Source of the DNA: Akebia trifoliata
Taxonomy: Eukaryota > Streptophyta > Magnoliopsida > Ranunculales > Lardizabalaceae
Direction: 5' to 3'
NCBI GenBank assembly: GCA_017979445.1
Contig: CM030711.1
Span: forward strand, 45,679,560-45,743,559
DNA length: 64,000 nucleotides
Shown: piece after piece, positions 1-11,245 of the stretch
Position numbering within the stretch: the stretch's first letter is position 1
Layout of the letters: every line of letters starts with the position of its first letter
The notes under the pieces: generated by a model
What the model was told of the DNA's origin: nothing
Seen by the model: the letters and a program-made list of their open reading frames with translations, nothing else
Database searches by the model: none
Translations under genes and position numbers: made by a program

Positions 1-156
1 ATTCCTTAGATGGATACATACAGAAAATACAAATTAAGCTTCTGTTTTTAGTCCTCAATTTTTAATTTATCTAATTTTTCTTTTAAATTATTACAAAGAT
101 TTACAATATTCTCACAAAGGTCTTCGATCATTTTTTACCCCCCAGTAGTAAGTTCT

Positions 157-271
157 TCACCCGCCTCTACGTTGCTGCTGCCCACCCGACAATTGCACCC
201 CCCTCTCCCCAACTGAAGTATTGTAGCCTTGTGGTAGTCCCAATATGAAGGTGTATGCGTTGGCTACGTCA
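157..271 (-). pseudogene. ABC transporter B-family fragment (nucleotide-binding domain)
   Basis: The minus-strand translation contains [20 protein letters not shown], which matches the stretch before and through the ABC signature motif (LSGGQ) of ABCB/P-glycoprotein-type exporters. The Walker A region before it and the Walker B/H-loop after it are missing, and the frame closes at a stop a few residues after the signature. It is joined in frame, without an intron, to the lysyl-tRNA synthetase piece upstream (272-358). A working transporter needs over 1200 residues, so this is only a scrap of a nucleotide-binding domain. Confidence 0.7.
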
Positions 272-573
272 CTTGAAAGATCCTTAGGTATGGTAAGGTT
301 CACCAACTTTTCCAACTCATCTATCTTGTTGATCCTTCTGCAAAGTTGAGACACTAATAATTTATTTTTAACAGAAACTAATACTTAGCAGAAATTAAGA
401 AACTAATACTCACCAATTGGATCCTTGTCATACCCGTTTGCGTGGAATTTAATTTGTAGTGATAGCCAATTATACAAGAAAGAATGTACCCCTTATCACT
501 TAAGATTTGCTCAATGAGCACCATCAGGTCATTGTAATCTGCAAAAGCCATATAAAATTCATGAGAAAGCAAC
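272..573 (-). pseudogene. Lysyl-tRNA synthetase fragment (class II catalytic core)
   Basis: Three pieces on the minus strand match cytosolic class II LysRS in family order. Exon-like 490-573 gives HEFYMAFADYNDLM, the region around motif 2. About 413-470 gives FHANGYDKDPI. The piece at 272-358 gives [20 protein letters not shown]. The acceptor between the first two pieces is not evident, and one base appears to be lost before FHANGYDKDP, so the fragment cannot code as it stands. The last piece continues in frame into an ABC transporter sequence. The N-terminal anticodon-binding domain and the motif 3 region are absent. The match rests on remembered family sequence and is strong in all three pieces. 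Confidence 0.7.
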
Positions 574-817
574 CTGATATCAAAAGAGGCAAATCAATGT
601 AATAGTCCAAATTTATAGAAACAGCCAACTAATGAACACTTGTACAATGAAACCAACCAGTGATGGCGTGGACAGTGGTCCTGAGGCTTTCAACAATGCT
701 AATGAGTCACACCCTTGGCGGCTGCCGTATATAACATCACATCAAAAAATGCCTTTCCAAAACCATTCAGTGAAGGACTTTCATAAGGATACTGAATTCG
801 TTTGGTGAAATCAACAC

Positions 818-1118
818 CTTGGGTGAACATTCTGAACATGAGCACTGGCAAAGAAACATCTCCCCTAAACAAAGAGAAATGTCAAAAGACACAAGACCTG
901 TGAGATAGTATTTGAGACACCATTGACAGAATCGTTTACATACTATAGAAGTCCTACCATGATTGGTCAAAGTGTACATGGGGATAGCAGACACCCACTG
1001 GTTGGATAGGGTAATCAAGAATGAATGCACCAAGTTGAAATGAGATAAGGAGGCCATTAGTTGTAGTACCCTCAGGAAACAATAGAACTTGTGGAAACTT
1101 ATTGCAAGAAGCCTTTCT
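818..1118 (-). pseudogene. Lysophospholipid acyltransferase (LPEAT2-like) fragment, two exons
   Basis: Exon 958-1118 (minus) encodes FPQVLLFPEGTTTNG followed by LLISFQLGAFI and ending PHVHFDQSW. Exon 818-864 continues WGDVSLPVLMFRMFTQ. The intron between them (865-957) has GT-AG ends and keeps phase. FPEGTTTNG is the conserved acyltransferase block of plant LPEAT2-type lysophosphatidylethanolamine acyltransferases. The catalytic HxxxxD exon upstream and the C-terminal EF-hand region are missing, so the piece could not make an enzyme. It lies in the same orientation as the LysRS and ABCB pieces that follow. Confidence 0.75.
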
Positions 1119-1522
1119 CTGTATTTAGATCCTTAAAAAAATATTTCTACATCAAATAGCTAAGACCCATTAATTTTACAGAACTAAGACCCATATGTTC
1201 AAATCTTCTCAAAAAAAAAAAAAAAGCCCATTAAATTCTCAGAAAATACCTAGAGAGATAATGAGAATAAAACAGCAAAAAAATTCAAAATGATTCAAAA
1301 ATACTCATCTCTTAATAATAATTACTATACATCAAAGAGGGGGAAAAAAAAAACTTAATTTGTAGAGAAGAAAACCCAGTTTCTTTTCCTTCTTTTTATT
1401 AGTTCCAAAGACCCATTGTTGGGTCTAATTTGTTGGGTTAAACATACATAAAATTCAGCAAAACATGAAATTTAAAATAAAAAATAAAAAATAAAAAGGT
1501 TAGAAGGGTTTGTGATTTCTTA

Positions 1523-1860
1523 CCTTTGAGAGAGAGAGAGAGAGTGAAGACGAAGTCGTGACCTTCGTCGGCGTGAATCGAAGAGGAAGACGCGAAAAAG
1601 AAGACGAACGCAAAGGGTAGAAGAAGAACTCGAACTCAGATCTGGTTTTTAGATGTGTAGAGTTCAGAAGAGGAGCTGAACTTCTTCGTTTTCAGATGTG
1701 TAGAGTTCAGAAGAGGAGTTGAATCTGGTGTCTTCGAACGCAGATGGAAGAAGACGATGACTCAGATCTGTTTGAGATGAAACGAGATGAGTTCGTTTCG
1801 AACGCAGAGAAACGAAGGAAGAAGAAGAACTCAGATTTGGTTTTTTTTTTTTTACGGGGA
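1523..1860 (-). other. GA/CT-rich leader exon of the composite block with 43 bp direct repeat
   Basis: On the minus strand this CT-rich stretch ends in CTCTCTCAAAG then GTAAGA, a good splice donor near 1522, so it could serve as a non-coding first exon for the fragment array. It holds a 30 bp unit starting AGATGTGTAGAGTTCAGAAG at 1651 and 1694 (period 43) and a (GA)n run at 1531-1543. It is richer in CpG than its surroundings. No protein homology seen. Confidence 0.4.
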
Positions 1861-2003
1861 GGTAATTGTAAAATCGAAGAAGTTATTTGTTTAAAACGAT
1901 TGTATTTCCAAGTTTGATCTGGACCGTGGATCTTGCGAATATCGAACGGCTCAAACGATGTGTCGCAATGGGGGTCGTAATGGGGGTCGCAGGAACCCGA
2001 CCC

Positions 2004-2027
2004 TATATATATATATATATATATATA
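2004..2027. repeat. (TA)n microsatellite
   Basis: About twelve TA units directly abut the GACCC terminus of the composite block. Elements with similar termini elsewhere here also sit inside TA runs, so this is probably the insertion target. Confidence 0.9.
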
Positions 2028-2131
2028 AAGACAAACTATTTATTTCTTCTAATAATTTTTACAAAGATTTGTTATTATGATTGAAATTTAGAAGTTTCAA
2101 GCATTTTTGGAAACTCATAGCACGTAGGTCA

Positions 2132-2338
2132 CATTAACATAATGGGAAGAGTCGTGATCTTTTTGACTTAAAATTTTTCACTCGGTCTATACTCGGCGTA
2201 CGAGACAAGGGTACAAAATCATAGATCTTTTTATTTAGGATACACAAGAAAACGATCAACTTCTGTGCCCTTGTCACGTCAGCCGAGTATAGATTATGTG
2301 AAAATTTTCGAGTAAGAAAATCATTAGCATAATGGGAA
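2132..2338. mobile_element. Foldback/MITE-like element between 17 bp direct repeats
   Basis: CATTAACATAATGGGAA (2132-2148) and CATTAGCATAATGGGAA (2322-2338) are direct repeats with one mismatch. Between them the left part (TTTTTCACTCGGTCTATACTCGGC) is inverted in the right part (GCCGAGTATAGATTATGTGAAAA), giving a long imperfect hairpin of about 173 bp. The direct repeats may be a long target duplication or part of the element. No coding capacity. Confidence 0.45.
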
Positions 2339-2344
2339 ACCAAA

Positions 2345-3420
2345 CATCATTTTATTTTTTCTTTTATATCACACATCAAAGCATATTATATGGGCACATA
2401 TAATTGTAAATAATAAAGACAAAAGTACACTAATATAATGTCTTATAATGATAAAGGCTACTATAATCCATCATTAATCAGGACCATGCAGTATCATGAG
2501 TTACAAATAAGACCAAATCTTTTTATATGTTTTCTAATGGACTTTTGCACTAGTCCTCGTCAATGGACCTGCAATCATAACTTCGTGCTTATCTGCTCTA
2601 TAATACAATGTGGTTTTAAATCTTGCTTGACGAGATCGAGATGACTTGTTCTATTCGTCTTAGTATCAATCACCAACGATACAGATAGACAAGTTGAACG
2701 AGATGATTCGAATAAATTGAAAAACTCGTTTGAGACAACTTGGTCTCGTTGATGGACGAGATGTCAAACTGAATTTTTAAACTATGATATATACTGGTTT
2801 GTCTTATTTTTTCATGACAAAGTATTAGTTCATGGTCTCAAATTAGGCCATCAACTACTACAAGTCTCCATGATAAATGAAATTTTAATAAAATTCATAA
2901 CAAATCTCCATAAGACGGTCCCACCAGAAAGTAGGAGAAATAACTAGAAGTGGATTTAATCATATTGGGCCATTCATAAAAATTCAAGCATGGTTTCAAA
3001 ACTCATCTGAGACCGAGAGGTATCGTCCGAGTTGTCTCGATATCGGGCATGAACGAGATGGACGGATAAATCAATTTTTCAAATGAGATTTAATACTCCA
3101 TGTGCATTTTTAAATTTTTTGGACAAGACGTCTCAAACGTATCAGAAAAATCGTCCGAAACGACTCGGTATCCAACATGGACGAGACGAGATGCGAAACC
3201 AAGTTTTAAAACCTTAAAATTTCTAATTGTTCAAATATCCTAATGCAATGCTTAGTCCTATAAGATTCTCAATAATCCATCTCAAGATTCGTCTTCAAAA
3301 TTAGTATTTGGTTTAATATAAATATAAGCATACATCAAACCTCCCAAGGGGGAAGTATACATTTTATTTTTCATATGGGCACTTTTTATGATGTTATTTA
3401 GTCATTACAATTAAATGAAT
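2345..3420. other. Intergenic DNA, no gene seen
   Basis: AT-rich sequence with scattered diverged repeats around the motif GACGAGATG / CGAGACGA (2620-2770 and 3000-3200), which look like remnants of an old repeat. I see no ORF with family similarity and no RNA gene. Confidence 0.5.
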
Positions 3421-3423
3421 CAT

Positions 3424-3665
3424 CTTTTTTTTATATGATAATGGGGATGTTCGAACCTACGTCTAACTAGGCCGGGGGACTAAATGAGCCAGGGCAGGAA
3501 CCAAGGCATATGGGATCGTCCCCTGGGCCGCACCAGGTGAGTGAGAGAACGCTTTTGCGGGTGACCCCGAGGAAATATTGCTCATACTGGGTATCGAATA
3601 CACAACCTATGAATTCTCACCATTTATTGGATTTGAAATTATCACTGAGTCACTCCTTTGGAATT
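3424..3665 (-). mobile_element. tRNA-derived SINE
   Basis: Read on the minus strand it starts near 3660 with GAGTGACTCAGTGATAA (box A-like) and continues to GGTTGTGTATTCGATACCC (box B-like, GGTTCGANNCC type) at the expected distance. It ends in an A-rich tail, seen on the plus strand as the T run at 3425-3432. Possible degenerate target duplications are TTAAATGAATCATC (left) and TTAATTGTATCACC (right). Confidence 0.6.
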
Positions 3666-4961
3666 TATTAATTGTATCACCTTTACCATTGTGGTCTTAG
3701 TAGCTACAACATTTGACATACTGATGTTGGAGAAAATGATGTAATTATGCATAATTTATTTAGATATTTTGAATTTCCAACAAAAAAATCCCAAATAAAC
3801 TTGTTATCTGCATTCATTGCGTCACTGTTGGCGCATCCAAAATGGGTAATGGTGCTTACGTGGACCATCTGCTGGCAACTGTGTCATGGCTTCGAAAATG
3901 CTCATGAGGACCCTTAACTGGGGGACCGGATCCCCATCCCTCGTACACTTTTTTCTTATAATAGTTCCTTGAAGTTGTTTTGAACCGTTGAGATTTCGCC
4001 ATGTCAACAAAAAATTAAATCTACACCACTTAAATTGAAGAGTTCAGTGACTCTTAGTTTATAAGACTTTAGATTATGATTTTACAAAAGTGCTTTTGTG
4101 ATTTTTTTTTTTTAAAATCTTATATCTATGCTAAAACAGTTAAAGAACTTGAATGTTATTGATTTTCAAAGTGATCCGATCAAGATTGTAGAAAAATCAC
4201 TCTAGATAACTATAGGAAAAAAAAAAAAAAATTATTGAGGATCCACTCCGGGGCGGAGCCAGGATTTTGTCCTCGTTGGGGGCAATAAGGGTAAAAAAAA
4301 AAAAAAATTTATTAGGAGGCAACCAATAGCAAAATAAATTTTGTGGGGACAATAGCTCATAAATTCTAATATAATTTAAAAATTCTTGTCGGGGCAATTG
4401 CTCCCACTGTAAATCCGCCCTAGGATATGCTCCCTCTTTATTGTCATGTAAGTGATTCTAGTCCCCTATGTTTATAACTATATAAGTGCATTTATATTGT
4501 TAGTTATCATGAATCCTAGAACGATTAGATTCATACTCTATTTTTCATTAAAGTGATTAGCTCCGAAGGACCTTCTTCAAACTTTGAGATCAAGCACTAT
4601 ATGATACCGCAATCGTAAAGAAGGTTTTAATAATATCTATACCCACTGTTTGATCTATGCTTATACTTATGCTTAGAGCATAGAGAGACTCAGACATTTT
4701 TTGTTGGGCTTCGAGGAAAAAGGAAAAAAAAGGGTGGGGAATGCAAACCTTATTTTTTTCCCCCGTAGAAGGTAAAGGGGATATTTTAAGTGATGGAGTA
4801 TAATTAGTAATGGATGTTTTGCAACTAGTTACTCGCTTATTATTATCATTAGTATTAATAATTATTAATAATAAAAACTTAAAAAATATATCAAAGTAAA
4901 GATAAAATATTAATAAAAATATCTATTTATACAAATTGGTAATTAAATTACCAAAAGTTAT
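3666..4961. other. Intergenic DNA, no gene seen
   Basis: AT-rich, with A/T homopolymer runs near 4110, 4220 and 4300. The stretch 4230-4420 looks like a decayed repeat (GGGGCGGAGCCAGGATTTTG and GGGGCAATTGCTCCCACT). No gene, RNA or intact element recognised. Confidence 0.5.
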
Positions 4962-5165
4962 TACATTTATGGGTCTTGTTAACATGTGCCCTTAGGGCAC
5001 ACATTAAAGTGTAATAAATACACTTTGGAATAAGCATATAGGGTATTTTGGTAAAAAAAATATTTGTTTGAGGGCATTTTCAATACAAAATTTAATTTCC
5101 CAAGTGTAATTAATACACTTTAATGTGTGCCCTTAGGACACATGTTAACAAAATCCTATATTTAT
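4962..5165. mobile_element. Mutator-type MITE, 186 bp with 9 bp target duplication
   Basis: The element is 4971-5156. Its ends are inverted: GGGTCTTGTTAACATGTGCC on the left against GGATTTTGTTAACATGTGTC (reverse complement of the right end), with the inversion continuing through CACACATTAAAGTGTA. It is flanked by TACATTTAT (4962-4970) and TATATTTAT (5157-5165), a 9 bp duplication with one mismatch, the length typical of Mutator-like elements. No coding capacity. Confidence 0.7.
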
Positions 5166-5690
5166 CTAAAATTTAAAAGTAATAATTTTATAAATAAAAA
5201 TAAGAGTCGTGCATGAGTAACATTGAAATGTATATCGTGAAGGATATTTCAGACATGGATGTGTGTCAGGACCATATATGCTTTTCATCAAGATCCTTTA
5301 ACAACATCAAGATGCCTTCACTAAATGGACGGAAGATAACTAGTATTGGGGAGAAAGGTCAACGTTTTATTTTTGCTTTTTTTTCTTTCAAGATAAGGGC
5401 ATTGAGGTCATTTGCGTTTGTCTATTAGATAAGACAGAGGTCAAGGGGGTATGTCATCTTTTTGAAAATACAGGGACAATTCAAACATTCATCCAACGTG
5501 GAGGATACATCTATAAATTTAAAATTAATAAAGGCCTGACGAGTGATGATAGATGATTTCCCTTCAAAGTGGGACTCCTCCTGTCTCTCTGTTCCTTACT
5601 TCCTGCCTTTTTCTTTTCTTTTTGTGTTTTTTTTTTTTATTTTAATTTTTAAAATATGTTGGGAGTTTGACTGAAAGTCCGATTAATAAG
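5166..5690. other. Intergenic DNA upstream of the RRM gene
   Basis: AT-rich to about 5570, then a CT-rich stretch (5575-5640) and the probable promoter/5' UTR of the RRM gene. No ORF with recognisable similarity. Confidence 0.5.
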
Positions 5691-5879
5691 AGGAAGAGCG
5701 CACCGTTATCTTATCCTCTTATAAGAAATCTCGATTTCTAGGGTTTCGAGACGCCGTTTTTTTAAAGGTTTTTGGTATTTTCGGGTTGTCCTGGTTGTTT
5801 TCTAGGGTTTTTGGTTTTGCAGGAAAACAGCCAACGTTGGATTTGATTCTTCTTGATTCTTGTTCGAATTCAAGCAATC

Positions 5880-7888
5880 ATGTCAGGAAGTCGAGGATGC
5901 GCTGTTTATATAGGTTTGTTTGGATGATCTCTATGTTTTTTTTTTTTTGATATTTCTTGTTAGATCTGGTTTCATGTTTTGTTTTTTGATTTATTAGGGT
6001 TTCTTTTGTTTTAATTTTAGATTTAGATTTGATTATTAGGGTTTACTGGTTCGATTTGATTGAATTTTTTTTAACTTGTTTCTGAAGTCTGAACTTAGGA
6101 TCTCGACCTTTTAGGTTTTTCTCTGGTTAATTTTCTAAAATTCAAGTCGTTTAGGATCGCTCTCCAAATTCAAATTATATTCTTTTGGAGCTATAAATTA
6201 CCACTCGAATACATATTTCTCACCTTTATTCGTGTTTTGAACTTCAACTAACTCATACTTCTACTTTTAGGGTTCCTATCTATTCAACATTAAAAAAAAA
6301 TTCCTATATACCTCAACCACATTCTTTCCTAGAAGAATGATTCGATTTAGTAGATCTCGGGTGGAAGAAAGGGATAACCCTCTTTCGTTCTCTCTTGTTT
6401 ATAGGAGAATTATTGTTGAAAACACAAAAATAGTCACCCACCTTCTTTTGGGTTATGAGTGGTGTATTGTTTGTGCGTGTTGGTGGCTCCTTGCCTTGGT
6501 GCAACAAATGCTATGAATGCATGAACATTGAAAACAGGCTTACTGATAAAAAAAAATGTTCTTTTGGGTATTTCTTTCCTTTTTAATGAATACTTAGTTG
6601 TTTTCCCCCGTTTATTTTAGAGCACTATTGAGCCACTGAATTAAGCTTCATTTTTCACTTTCTTCTTTGGTCAACTATGGATAGGTAATTTATTACTTTT
6701 TTTCCTTCAAGTTCTGTCGTGTGGAAGGCAGAGTAGTGGGAAGTGGAGTTTGAGTATTGAGAGAACTCCAGAGTTTGGTTGTCTAAAGGAGTTGGAGTCA
6801 TCATAAAATGCAAAGATGCCCCTTATCTTTTTGCATATTATTCTTGTTATTTGATTCTCATGAAATAAAATAAATGAATGAAAAAAAAAAAAAAACAAAT
6901 TGCCGCTTAAGGCTTTGCCTTGGTGCTGATTCTTATCACCCCTTTGTTACTTTATTAACTTAATCTAATTATATTGTACATAGGTAATTTGGATGAGAGG
7001 GTTAGTGATAGAATCTTATATGAGATTCTTATTCAGGCAGGGAGGATAGTAGACTTACATATTCCTCGAGACAAAGAAACCAATCGACACAAGGGTTTTG
7101 CCTTTGCTGAATATGAAACTGAGGAGATTGCAGATTATGCTGTCAGACTTTTCTCTGGTCTTGTGAATCTCTACAATAGAACATTGAAATTTGCGGTGCG
7201 TTCTTGTTGTCCATTTCTTTTTAAAAAAATAAAAAAATCAAATCATTACATTCGTACAAGTTTGGATCCTAGAAAGATTGGTTTTAACCTTAATATCCCT
7301 CCTTGGTGGTTGACACGATCATTCTAATTTTTATTTTTATTTCTAATGTTTCTGGTTCATATTTGTTGGATATTGCTTTGGGACTCTTGATCTTGGTTTA
7401 ATTGTTCAGATTCAACTCACTTCTTAAGAAATAACATATGGGCTTTGAAACAGATTTCTGGTCAGGATAAGCGCTCGCAAAACATCACACCAGTCACAGC
7501 CACTCTGAACTCATCTCCTGTACCTAGGTCTCACCCATTACAGCTTAGCAATATAGAATCTACCCAATACCCTTGCAGGGTTTCAGCTTATCCCTTGAAT
7601 TATGCTCAACAAGGTGATATGATTTTCTCATGTCTTTTTTTTCACTGCCTTCGAAATATCATCATTTTTTGTTTTGTTTTGTTTTGTTTCTTATTTCTTT
7701 GCAATGTTGTCTTCTATACAGAGCCTACTCCCCCTGTTCTAGTTCATCCTGACGGGCATGGCTATGCTATCAAGGACAACAATTACAGTCGTCGGGCTTT
7801 GGGGGCAACATTAGATAGCATCAACCGCACAAGTTCAAGCCGCAAATTCTACGATTCAAGAAACCCAATCATGTATCCGTCGTATTGA
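5880..7888 (+). CDS. Small single-RRM RNA-binding protein (RBM7/SF3b49-like), four exons
   Basis: Exons: 5880-5913, 6984-7195, 7454-7613, 7722-7888; all junctions are GT-AG and in phase, giving 190 residues. A single RRM fills residues 8-82 with RNP2 VYIGNL (9-14) and RNP1 KGFAFAEY (48-55). The C-terminal half is Ser/Pro/Tyr-rich and low in complexity. The sequence LDERVSDRILYEILIQAG matches the first RRM of SF3b49 and the RRM of RBM7, the RNA-binding subunit of the nuclear exosome targeting complex. With one RRM and this length, the plant RBM7-type protein is the best fit; a nuclear role in RNA decay or splicing is inference from the family. The first coding exon ends inside RNP2, so the ATG at 5880 is required. 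The first intron (1070 bp) begins in T-rich leader sequence typical of plant genes. Confidence 0.85.
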
Positions 7889-8209
7889 TCTTGTCCACAG
7901 TGATAATTCTCACCAGTAGTATCAGATAGTGTACATTTTGTATCACTTCACTAGGTACTAGTATAGCTTTTGTGAGACTGAAAATTTAACTGTTCTAAGC
8001 TGTTCTTGGCGGTGGGTGGGTAGTGTGATGCGGTTACATCCCATCCGTGTCTATGTGAATTAAATGACGTGTCTGGGTAGTAAATTTGGTCTGTTTCTGT
8101 CTGGTTGTAGCATTAAACTTAAATTATCTAATATATCTGGTTGGTAATCGGTATGGCATTTTCTCTGTAAGTGTTTGATTTCAACTGTTTATAGCAGTTC
8201 CCATCGTTG

Positions 8210-8790
8210 GCTATTTGGTGTCTCCAAATGTCCCATCTAAGGTCCATTCTACACTTGGTGTGTGGCCCTTGGGAAATTTTTTATGATGGACCAAATCACT
8301 AAACATGTGTCTTATGTGTATCGATAGGCTGACCATGTTATCATCAAATGCACAGTCATACATCGCATGTTGTAATATATTTTGAGATTTTTGGCATTGA
8401 GGTGTCTGCCATGCTCTATCGTATCTCTGTTTCAGTCTTTGCAATGCTTGGGGTTTTTCCTTTAAGGAGTCAAAAGAGATTGCTTTGGAGCAATTCCTCT
8501 TTTGCCGTTTGTTGGGGATTTGGAAGGAGTGTAAGCGGAGGATTTTCGCATGAAAGAGAGAGAAGACATAGGACCTGATTAAATCTGTCATGACTCTTGT
8601 TTTGTTGATGTTAGGTTTTCAAGGAATTTAGAGTAATTCTCTTTGATTATTTTGTGGGTAGATGGGATTGCATTTGTTGTATTTGATTGTCTTTTGAGTT
8701 TTGGGTTGGTTTTTCCTTTGTATCTTCGTCATCTCGACCATCTTTTTTTTTTTTTCCTCAATAAAATCTTTGTTTTTTTACTCTAAAAAA
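8210..8790 (+). mobile_element. Decayed 3' end of an L1-type LINE
   Basis: One frame shows a degraded LLGIWKECKRRIF near 8505-8545, resembling the WGxWKERNxRIF end of plant L1 ORF2 after its zinc-binding domain. It is followed by a T/G-rich 3' tail ending in AATAAAATCTTTGTTTTTTTACTC. Many stops and frameshifts. The start is uncertain. Confidence 0.45.
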
Positions 8791-10480
8791 ATCTAATGGT
8801 CAAGAACTATAAATTTGATGTTTGATTTCTTCTTGGTGTCAGGATGAGATCTTGATAGGTACATGGAAATGACGCGTATTTTGAAGTATTCTTTCTCCAA
8901 ATTGAACTACAGCCCAAACAATATTACAAATTTTTGGTCTTAGGGTTTTAAAAATATTGGAATATTTTGGTGTTGCCATAATATTTCTACATATTTCAAT
9001 TTCAACTCTGAGGCTGTGGGGGTTCAAGTCCGGCTTATACATAAATAAATAAATTCTAGACCTTATATGAAGAAAGTAGAGTCAAAAGTCCAGTCTAAAA
9101 TTACATAACATTGCATAGATGCGTTGGTGCATCTTTTCTTTTCTTGCCTTTGGAGTAGTGAAGATCATTGATTATTTTCTTTCCAGAGTGTTTTAAGAAA
9201 TTTGAGGCATAAGTTATAAGCCTTATGAATATGCTTTTTAAAAGATGATCATAGAAATTTAGGAAAGAAGACATTTAGAAGAATAATAAATGTCTTTCAT
9301 GATGGAGAAGAGATACTTTTGGTGGTGTTGCATATAATTTAAATAGCTTGTTAATATTGAAAAATTAAGGTTAATAAGAAAAAGGCAAAAAAAATTAGAC
9401 TTCTTAAATTGCCATATCTTGCCCACTAAGAGCATCTGAAAATGAACCTATCAAAAACAATTGCTGAATTTTGCATTATCTGATCTCACGAGAAAACATA
9501 TAGTCTCGACCATGTAAATAGTAAAAAAAAATTCCAACCGTCGAGATTTATACCAGGATATTACAAAACCTAATTGTTGGATTTTGTCTCTATTTAGTCA
9601 TTCTTCATGACTCATGGAATCTACCGTATATACGTAAAGAGCCCTAAGTAGTAGGGGAATCTCATTTTTTTTTTCTTTTATTTTTTGTTATTTTTAACAT
9701 ATGGCACATGCTTATTACATATGGTCATGCCCATTTAACATGACAAATCACTCCATACTTATTAGATGATTATCATCATTTATATATAATTGTTACCATT
9801 GAAGTTTAACTTTGCAAAAGATTTCATTTTTCACTTGGAAGAGATGCAATGTCGTTTCAAAAGATTAGTACCCTTTTATTCATTCATATTACGAAAATAA
9901 GGATTTTTTTCCCCTCATCTTATTAGCAAGGGGCCATTATAAAATTATCATTTTAATGTAAGAAAATGAACTTGTTCTTACTTATATGTTACGAAACTTT
10001 TCAATTGTACTAATTAATCTTTGTAAAATTTTCAGATTTGTTTACTAGGACTGGCAGATGAAAGTTTAGATATTGGAGTCAATTGAACATATAATCAAAG
10101 TATACATAAAATTCTAGTAACAGAACATCAACAACACTTCATAAAATGTTAACTCAAGTATTTTGATAACAAAATCAAAATTTCTTAAGGGAAGAGAAGC
10201 AAGCCACCATCTGAAAGGCCATACAAGCTAAAGACAAAGCTAGGTCCCATCAAAGCAACACATCTAATTCCACCCTCTTACACAGTTTCTTATCGTTATG
10301 GAAGTTTATGGGATATAAATCACTAAATTTTGAAGTCTCATCAACTACAAATCAATTATCCAAATTAATTGAGAGATTCAAAGAGCTTTTTATTTACCTT
10401 TCTAAAATTCACCTATTTTATTGCTTTAATAACCATCATTTTTAATGATAAATAGCACTATGTTAACCAATTGTACTTAT
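8791..10480. other. Intergenic DNA, no gene seen
   Basis: AT-rich sequence. A short box B-like piece (GGGGGTTCAAGTCCGG, 9018-9033) is probably a SINE scrap. No ORF with family similarity and no RNA gene recognised. Confidence 0.5.
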
Positions 10481-10494
10481 AATTTGTCTGCTTG

Positions 10495-10828
10495 TAAGAC
10501 ACAATTTGTCCTATATGACTTAAAAGTTCGAGATTTTCCTGATTTTTTGTGAGGGTGATATCTATGAGGAGGAAGTCATCCTCACAAAAATTCAGCCCAA
10601 TTTGAAACTTCTAAACCCATCAAAAATGATTTATCAATTAACAGTAAAAAATTGATGATTCACAATTCTAAACCACTTTTGATAGGGTTATAAAATTTTG
10701 GATTGGACTGATTTTTTGTGTGAAGATGATGTACTCACATGGAAAATCAGTCCAATCCAAAACTTTTAAGTCATATAGGGCAAATGTAGTTTCCTGTTGT
10801 ATCCCTAACATTGTTTGTCGAACATTAC
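10495..10828. mobile_element. Multi-hairpin MITE, family B copy 1
   Basis: Starts with ACAATTTGTCCTATATGACT and ends with the inverted counterpart AAGTCATATAGGGCAAATG. Inside are successive near-palindromes around TTTTTTGTGAGG...CCTCACAAAAA and a central hairpin ATCAAAAATGATT...ACCACTTTTGAT. The same modules recur at 11612-11880 and 11899-12217. Confidence 0.55.
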
Positions 10829-10840
10829 CATATATATATA

Positions 10841-11245
10841 TAGGGTCAGGTTCAAGGGCCATATGAGAAAACATATAAGAAAACTTTCGACGGTAAATAA
10901 AATTTTAAAATATGGGTTAGAAATTTTGGATTGAGCTGATTTTTTTGTGAGGATGATCTCTATGATGAGAAGATCATCCAAAAAAAAAAAAAAATCAGCC
11001 CAATCTGAAACTTCTAACCCCATTAAAAGTGATTTAGAATGTGGACCGTCGATTTTTTACCAATTTTTATCACTAATTTGTAAATCACTTTTGATGGATT
11101 TAGAAGTTTCTGATTGAGCTGATGTTTTGTGAGGATGATCTTCTCATCATAGTGACCATCCTTGCAAAAAATCAGCTCAATCCAAAACCTCTAACCCTTA
11201 TTTTGAAAAACGAAAGTTTTCTCATATGGCCCTTGAACCTGACCC
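10841..11245. mobile_element. Multi-hairpin MITE, family A, 405 bp in a TA run
   Basis: Terminal inverted repeats are long and nearly perfect: GGGTCAGGTTCAAGGGCCAT on the left and ATGGCCCTTGAACCTGACCC on the right. It sits between TATATATATA tracts. The inside folds into three successive hairpins; the outer two have arms reading TTGAGCTGATTTTTT and GATGATCT...AGATCATC. No ORF. A related copy lies at 34296-34660. Confidence 0.75.

Larger units (their letters stand above)
1..2003 (-). mobile_element. Composite element-like block carrying captured gene fragments (left end outside window)
   Basis: On the minus strand this block reads in order: a (TA)n tract, a terminus GGGTCGGGTTC ending at 2003, a GA/CT-rich leader with a good splice donor near 1522, two LPEAT2-type exons, two lysyl-tRNA synthetase exon pieces, and an ABCB transporter piece. 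All fragments share one orientation and keep intron boundaries, which is the pattern of transduplication by Pack-MULE or Helitron elements (family knowledge). The terminus resembles that of the MITE at 10841-11245 (GGGTCAGGTTC, also inside TATATATATA). The other end would lie left of position 1, so class and length are unknown. Calling it mobile is inference. Confidence 0.5.

Noticed and set aside
8211..8591. Minus-strand frame of 126 codons
   Set aside because: It is antisense to a decayed LINE 3' end recognised on the plus strand.
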